From NCBI GenBank assembly GCA_021820805.1, contig JAKADF010000079.1, forward strand, positions 1 to 9,816: DNA of 9,816 nucleotides, read 5' to 3'. The position numbers and the translations under genes are program-made. Shown here one piece after another: positions 6,941 through 9,816 of the stretch; positions within the stretch are counted from its first letter, which is position 1; every line of letters begins with the position of its first letter. The notes under the pieces are model-generated. The model searched no databases. It had not been told where the DNA came from and saw nothing but the letters and a program-made list of their open reading frames with translations. Source of the stretch: Bacillota bacterium (GTDB lineage Bacteria; Bacillota; Bacilli; Alicyclobacillales; Alicyclobacillaceae).

Positions 6941-7132
6941 GATGTGACTGAATATTTATAAACTAAGGATAGAAATGGTTAATTGGAAACAAAAGAATAT
7001 AAAAAATCTAAGCACCTGTCTGGGTTAAGTGAAGCCTGCAAAGAAATCAAGACCCAGCAAGAGCTTAGAACTAGAAAATAAAAGCTATACTTCTTTTTAT
7101 AACTGAAAGGTTTTATCTATCCGTTCAATGAC

Positions 7133-7570
7133 CTATTCAATAGAAGAAACCGCCGCTCTTAAACCTAAAAGGTAACTGTCTACCCCAAAGCCGCAGATTT
7201 GACCTTTTGCAATAGGTGCAATGACTGAATGATGTCGAAACTCATCTCTTGCATGGATGTTGGACATATGGATTTCAATAATGGGAGCCTTAAGAATTGC
7301 AAGAGCATCACGTATTCCATAGCTGTAATGAGTCCAAGCACCTGCATTAATAAGTACAGCATCTTTTCCCTCAAGAAACGCCTGGTGAATCTTTTCGCAC
7401 ATTTCACCTTCATGATTCGTCTGAAAACTTTCAACCTCTACACCTAATTCAGAAGCAAGAGCTTGTAACTTTTCATCGATCTGGTTTAACGTAATCGTCC
7501 CATAATGAACAGGGTCTCTCTTTCCGAACATATTCAGATTTACTCCGTGCAACACAAGAATCCTTTTCAT
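7133..7570 (-). CDS. aroQ: Type II 3-dehydroquinate dehydratase
   Basis: A 145-residue, full-length type II dehydroquinase, which interconverts 3-dehydroquinate and 3-dehydroshikimate as a cytosolic dodecamer. Catalytic and substrate residues sit at the classical positions: R18 and Y23 (GKRDPVHYG), the NHEGE box (52-56), N75 (INAGAWTH, where most members have INPGA), H101 (EIHMSNIHA), R108 and R112 (HARDEFRHHS). The start ATG has AAGGAAG (7587-7581) 10 nt upstream. The enzyme type serves both aromatic biosynthesis and quinate catabolism. The gene begins 48 nt after a TIM-barrel isomerase gene, within the CoA-transferase group, which favours a catabolic role, while the nearby aroK favours a biosynthetic one. 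Confidence 0.93.
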   Translation of the reverse strand: MKRILVLHGVNLNMFGKRDPVHYGTITLNQIDEKLQALASELGVEVESFQTNHEGEMCEKIHQAFLEGKDAVLINAGAWTHYSYGIRDALAILKAPIIEIHMSNIHARDEFRHHSVIAPIAKGQICGFGVDSYLLGLRAAVSSIE

Positions 7571-7593
7571 TGAATATTCACTTCCTTCTCTTT

Positions 7594-7610
7594 TTTAGTA
7601 CTATACTAAA
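7594..7610. repeat. 17-bp dyad in the gap between the isomerase gene and aroQ
   Basis: TTTAGTA (7594-7600) and TACTAAA (7604-7610) are perfect 7-bp arms around a 3-nt centre. It fills much of the 48-nt gap and ends just before the aroQ ribosome site. It is A/T-only apart from two G/C pairs, so RNA folding would be weak (3-nt loop). It could be an internal operator or a processing site. Confidence 0.4.
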
Positions 7611-7618
7611 CTATAAAC

Positions 7619-8440
7619 TTAGCCGCGTGGGTGGTTCTCTAAATAATTCTTCGCAGCTTTCAGACACCTGCGAGCAAACTCCTCATTCCCCAATTCTCTT
7701 GAACGCTTAAGATGTGGAATCTCTAATGAATAAGGCACCCCTGGCATACGATGCAAGATAGATGCTATATCAATGCCCCCTTCTCCAACATACAAACGTT
7801 CCTCTCGGCCGGTATAAACGAGTTCTTCCTTAGTGGATGGAATTTCAGAAGGAGCATCGCATACATGGGCATAGTGGAACCACTGTGCAGGAACATCATC
7901 CAATTCTTTTAACTGAACACGAGAGCGATGGAAATGAAGCGTGTCAACCATGATTCCGCAGTTCTCACAATTAGCACTTCGGACAATGTCTACTGCTTCC
8001 TTAAGTGTTGTTACACTAGCCCATGTAACAAACTCAAAGTCTACAGTTAGACCAAATGGTTTCGCCAATTCACAAAGCTGTGCGTAGCTTTCAATTAGAA
8101 AATTACGATCTGCCGTCCATCCGCTGGTAAGAACATGTCGACCCCCGAGCTCTGCCGCAACTTCCATTGCAGGAAGGTATACTTTGGGATCAACGCCATC
8201 ATAAATTTTCGCCAGTTCAATATCTAGAAGTTTAATTCCCGTATCGGCAAGGGCAGACTTAGTTTGACGCATTAATTCCTTATCTTCAGCCAAAAGATAT
8301 TCCTGCTCATTCTTGGTCCCTAGACTAATCGGTCTAAAACTTACGAAATCATATCCAGCTCGTGCCGCGAGATAAGTCATTTCTGGCGGAGACGAATTTA
8401 GGACCGTAAGGTGTGCGAGAGAGAATTGTTGTGTCATCAT
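7619..8440 (-). CDS. Sugar phosphate isomerase/epimerase-like TIM-barrel enzyme (possible 3-dehydroshikimate dehydratase)
   Basis: A 273-residue protein of the xylose-isomerase-like TIM-barrel superfamily (AP endonuclease 2 fold). That superfamily includes sugar epimerases, inosose dehydratases and 3-dehydroshikimate dehydratases. Candidate divalent-metal ligands lie at the strand ends: E136 (DFEF), D166 and H169 (VDTLHF), H192 (YAHVCDAP) and E240 (SLEIPH). The N-terminus LAHLTVL and the VGEGGIDIASIL segment are typical of one subgroup of unknown substrate. There is no signal peptide. Two adjacent ATGs (8440 and 8437) are both served by AAGGGG at 8452-8447; I keep the first. It lies 35 nt after the CoA-transferase gene and 48 nt before aroQ, clearly in one unit. 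The neighbouring aroQ, whose product is 3-dehydroshikimate, makes dehydroshikimate dehydration an attractive but unproven function. Confidence 0.8.
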   Translation of the reverse strand: MMTQQFSLAHLTVLNSSPPEMTYLAARAGYDFVSFRPISLGTKNEQEYLLAEDKELMRQTKSALADTGIKLLDIELAKIYDGVDPKVYLPAMEVAAELGGRHVLTSGWTADRNFLIESYAQLCELAKPFGLTVDFEFVTWASVTTLKEAVDIVRSANCENCGIMVDTLHFHRSRVQLKELDDVPAQWFHYAHVCDAPSEIPSTKEELVYTGREERLYVGEGGIDIASILHRMPGVPYSLEIPHLKRSRELGNEEFARRCLKAAKNYLENHPRG

Positions 8441-8475
8441 TCAGGACCCCTTCAGTAAACGATTCAATCAAATGG

Positions 8476-9675
8476 TTATATAACTTTCTTTTCAGCTAAC
8501 TCTGCTATTTCTTCTCTTGACATTCCAAGAAGATCATGAAGAATTTCGCTTGTATGCTCTCCAAGGTCTGGAGCAATATTTCGAACTGATCCAGGCGTTT
8601 TTTCGAATTTCGGTACGATTCCTGGAACCTTAATGCTGCCAAGACGTGGATGCTCGACCTCAATAATATTTTCTCTTGCTTGGTATTGTGGATTTTCGAA
8701 TATATCCCGTATGCTCAAAATCGGACTCACTGGCACACCAAATTCATCCAACTTAGCGAGCAGAGAATCACGAGGCATTGTCTTTACCCAATCTGCAACA
8801 ATTCGATTTGTTTCGTCATTGTTCTCAAGTCTTTTCGCATTCGTATAATACCGTTCATCAACCAGCATATCTTCACGCCCCATGGCCCTAGCCAAGCGCT
8901 CGAAAGTCGAATCTGTACTTGTTACGAGAACCACCCATTCGCCGTCCTCTGTCTGAAATGTACCAGATGGACTGGAATGGCCCGCGAGCCCGGGGGACCG
9001 TTCTCTCACCTTTCCTAATTGGTCAAACTCAGCGATTAGAAATTCCATCATTCGAAATACGCCTTCATAAAGTCCAATATCAACCATTTGACCGGTTCCG
9101 CTTTGAGTGCAATCACGGTAATAAGCGGCCGTCACAGCTGCAAACGCAACATATATTCCAGTGATGTAATCCGTTAATGAAAAGGATGGACTCGTCGGAT
9201 GTCTGTCAGGAAAACCTTGTAAATATGTGTAACCGCTAAATGCCGTAGCAGGTGTTCCAAACCCGGCCTTTTCTCGATATGGCCCCGTCTGCCCATAACC
9301 TGAAACACGCACCATGATTAATTCAGGGTTTATCTTTTTCAGATCTTCGTATCCAAGCCCCCATTTTTCTAAAGTTCCAGGCCTAAAGTTTTCAATTAAA
9401 ATATCAACTTTCGAAATCAACTGTTTAAAAACTTCTATTCCCTCGGTTTTATGCAAGTCAAGCGTCAAAGACTTTTTATTACGAGCAAGCCCAGGCCAAC
9501 GAAGCGGTTCCTTCCCCTTAAAAGGGCCCACGCTTCTCAATGTGTCTCCCTTTCCTGGCATTTCAACTTTTATAACTTCCGCTCCAAAGTCACCCAACAA
9601 TACCGCTCCATACGGAGCTGCAATCATTGTTGAAACGTCCAAAACTTTTAGGCCTTGCAATGGCAAATCGCTCAT
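8476..9675 (-). CDS. Class III CoA-transferase (CaiB/BaiF/Frc family)
   Basis: A 399-residue family III CoA-transferase. These enzymes move CoA between carboxylic acids through an aspartyl mixed-anhydride intermediate and work as interlocked dimers in the cytosol. The N-terminal fold signature is intact (KVLDVSTMIAAPYGAVLLGD, 10-29; FGAEVIKVE, 30-38), as are ENFRPGTLEKWGLGY (95-109) and SGYGQTGPYR (125-134). The catalytic Asp is D169 in SLTDYITG, the same number as in Oxalobacter formyl-CoA:oxalate transferase. The length is normal. I start at ATG 9675 because AGGGGG (9690-9685) is 9 nt upstream; the in-frame TTG at 9684 abuts that site. It is the first gene of the minus-strand group in this window. 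Substrate is not predictable: oxalate, carnitine, succinate/mesaconate and aromatic acids all occur in the family. Confidence 0.88.
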   Translation of the reverse strand: MSDLPLQGLKVLDVSTMIAAPYGAVLLGDFGAEVIKVEMPGKGDTLRSVGPFKGKEPLRWPGLARNKKSLTLDLHKTEGIEVFKQLISKVDILIENFRPGTLEKWGLGYEDLKKINPELIMVRVSGYGQTGPYREKAGFGTPATAFSGYTYLQGFPDRHPTSPSFSLTDYITGIYVAFAAVTAAYYRDCTQSGTGQMVDIGLYEGVFRMMEFLIAEFDQLGKVRERSPGLAGHSSPSGTFQTEDGEWVVLVTSTDSTFERLARAMGREDMLVDERYYTNAKRLENNDETNRIVADWVKTMPRDSLLAKLDEFGVPVSPILSIRDIFENPQYQARENIIEVEHPRLGSIKVPGIVPKFEKTPGSVRNIAPDLGEHTSEILHDLLGMSREEIAELAEKKVI

Positions 9676-9693
9676 GTTGTTCAACCCCCTCTC

Positions 9694-9706
9694 TTAAGTT
9701 ACTTAA
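9694..9706. promoter_or_regulatory. 13-bp dyad next to the CoA-transferase ribosome site
   Basis: TTAAGT (9694-9699) and ACTTAA (9701-9706) are perfect arms around one base. It lies a few bases upstream of the AGGGGG ribosome site, and a wider inverted pair (TTCAAC 9680-9685, GTTGAA 9712-9717) brackets both. It could be a protein site or a small leader hairpin limiting translation. Confidence 0.3.
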
Positions 9707-9733
9707 ATCATGTTGAAGGTTTTTTCAGTGTCA

Positions 9734-9801
9734 TTATCAGAGGGTGACTGATTTTCTTGCTGCTCGCTTATCAGCAAAGCCTCATGTCAAAGCACAGTCA
9801 C
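9734..9801. repeat. Nested inverted repeats upstream of the CoA-transferase gene
   Basis: GTGACTG (9744-9750) and CAGTCAC (9795-9801) enclose a second pair, TTGCTG (9757-9762) and CAGCAA (9772-9777). TTATCAG also occurs directly repeated at 9734-9740 and 9768-9774, 34 bp apart. The area may be a regulatory region or the tail of an upstream unit. No T-rich tract follows on the minus strand, so I do not call a terminator, and I find no clean promoter. Confidence 0.35.
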
Positions 9802-9816
9802 TTGTGTTCTCTTCTC

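Larger units (their letters stand above)
6740..7132. other. Intergenic region between aroQ and aroK, 393 nt
   Basis: This is unusually long for neighbouring same-strand genes in an otherwise compact group. It contains two good dyads (6885-6902 and 6916-6940) and the short one at 6769-6780. A weak A/T hairpin after aroQ (around 7082-7106) is too poor to call a terminator. A minus-strand frame of 53 codons (6801-6962) has no credible start, ribosome site or recognisable similarity. I see no RNA gene or known riboswitch. Confidence 0.55.

Noticed and set aside
6801..6962. Minus-strand open frame of 53 codons with a hydrophobic stretch, in the aroQ-aroK spacer
   Set aside because: It has no start codon with a ribosome site, overlaps both dyads, and resembles no family I know. 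The length is within chance for A/T-rich DNA.
7010..7060. CTGGGT/ACCCAG inverted pair, considered as part of a riboswitch or T-box
   Set aside because: Only 6 bp with a long unpaired interior, and none of the conserved core sequences of T-box, c-di-GMP, THF or other riboswitches that I know.
6983..7081. Plus-strand frame of 32 codons, lysine-rich, considered as a transposase N-terminal remnant
   Set aside because: Too short, begins directly after a stop with only a TTG start, no flanking inverted repeats or target duplication, and no motif I could identify.
9314..9697. Plus-strand open frame of 127 codons opposite the CoA-transferase gene
   Set aside because: Antisense to the conserved N-terminal domain of the CoA-transferase, with no motif or credible ribosome site of its own.

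Overview
The window looks like chromosomal DNA of a low-to-moderate-GC Gram-positive bacterium (Bacillota, probably class Bacilli). The reasons are strong AGGAGG-type ribosome sites, a GlcT-type antiterminator next to a sugar PTS permease, and A/T-rich intergenic spacers. I cannot name a genus from the sequence alone.

Layout. (1) 1-1113, minus strand: the wreck of a glcT-PTS permease pair. A glcT homologue has a stop at codon 4. It is fused out of frame, about codon 155, to the second half of an EIICB sugar permease of the glucose/N-acetylglucosamine family. The permease piece has a Cys in place of a conserved EIIB arginine. (2) 1114-1516: divergent intergenic region with the old glcT promoter and a candidate promoter/operator for the next unit. 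(3) 1517-6014, plus strand: four closely spaced genes, namely a GlcE-like and a GlcD-like flavin oxidase subunit, a phytoene-desaturase/amine-oxidase-like flavoprotein, and a 93-residue acidic protein of unknown function. The unit ends at a strong, near-symmetrical hairpin at 6031-6074. (4) 6167-9675, minus strand, converging on the same hairpin: shikimate kinase (aroK), a 393-nt spacer with two clear dyads, then a compact group read in the order class III CoA-transferase, TIM-barrel sugar isomerase/epimerase-like enzyme, type II 3-dehydroquinate dehydratase (aroQ).

How the genes may work together. GlcE plus GlcD normally form the flavin part of a glycolate/D-2-hydroxyacid dehydrogenase with the iron-sulfur protein GlcF. 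No glcF is present in the plus-strand operon, and a different flavoprotein sits in its place. On the minus strand, AroQ interconverts 3-dehydroquinate and 3-dehydroshikimate. The adjacent TIM-barrel protein belongs to the broad fold superfamily that includes 3-dehydroshikimate dehydratases. A catabolic route from quinate/shikimate-type acids is therefore a reasonable hypothesis, with the CoA-transferase activating an acid in the same pathway; the sequence does not prove it.

No tRNA, rRNA, CRISPR array, complete insertion sequence or recognisable riboswitch was found. The most notable observations are the decayed, deletion-fused glcT/PTS locus, the GlcF-less GlcE-GlcD operon, the CoA-transferase/isomerase/AroQ group, and several perfect dyads placed as operators would be.
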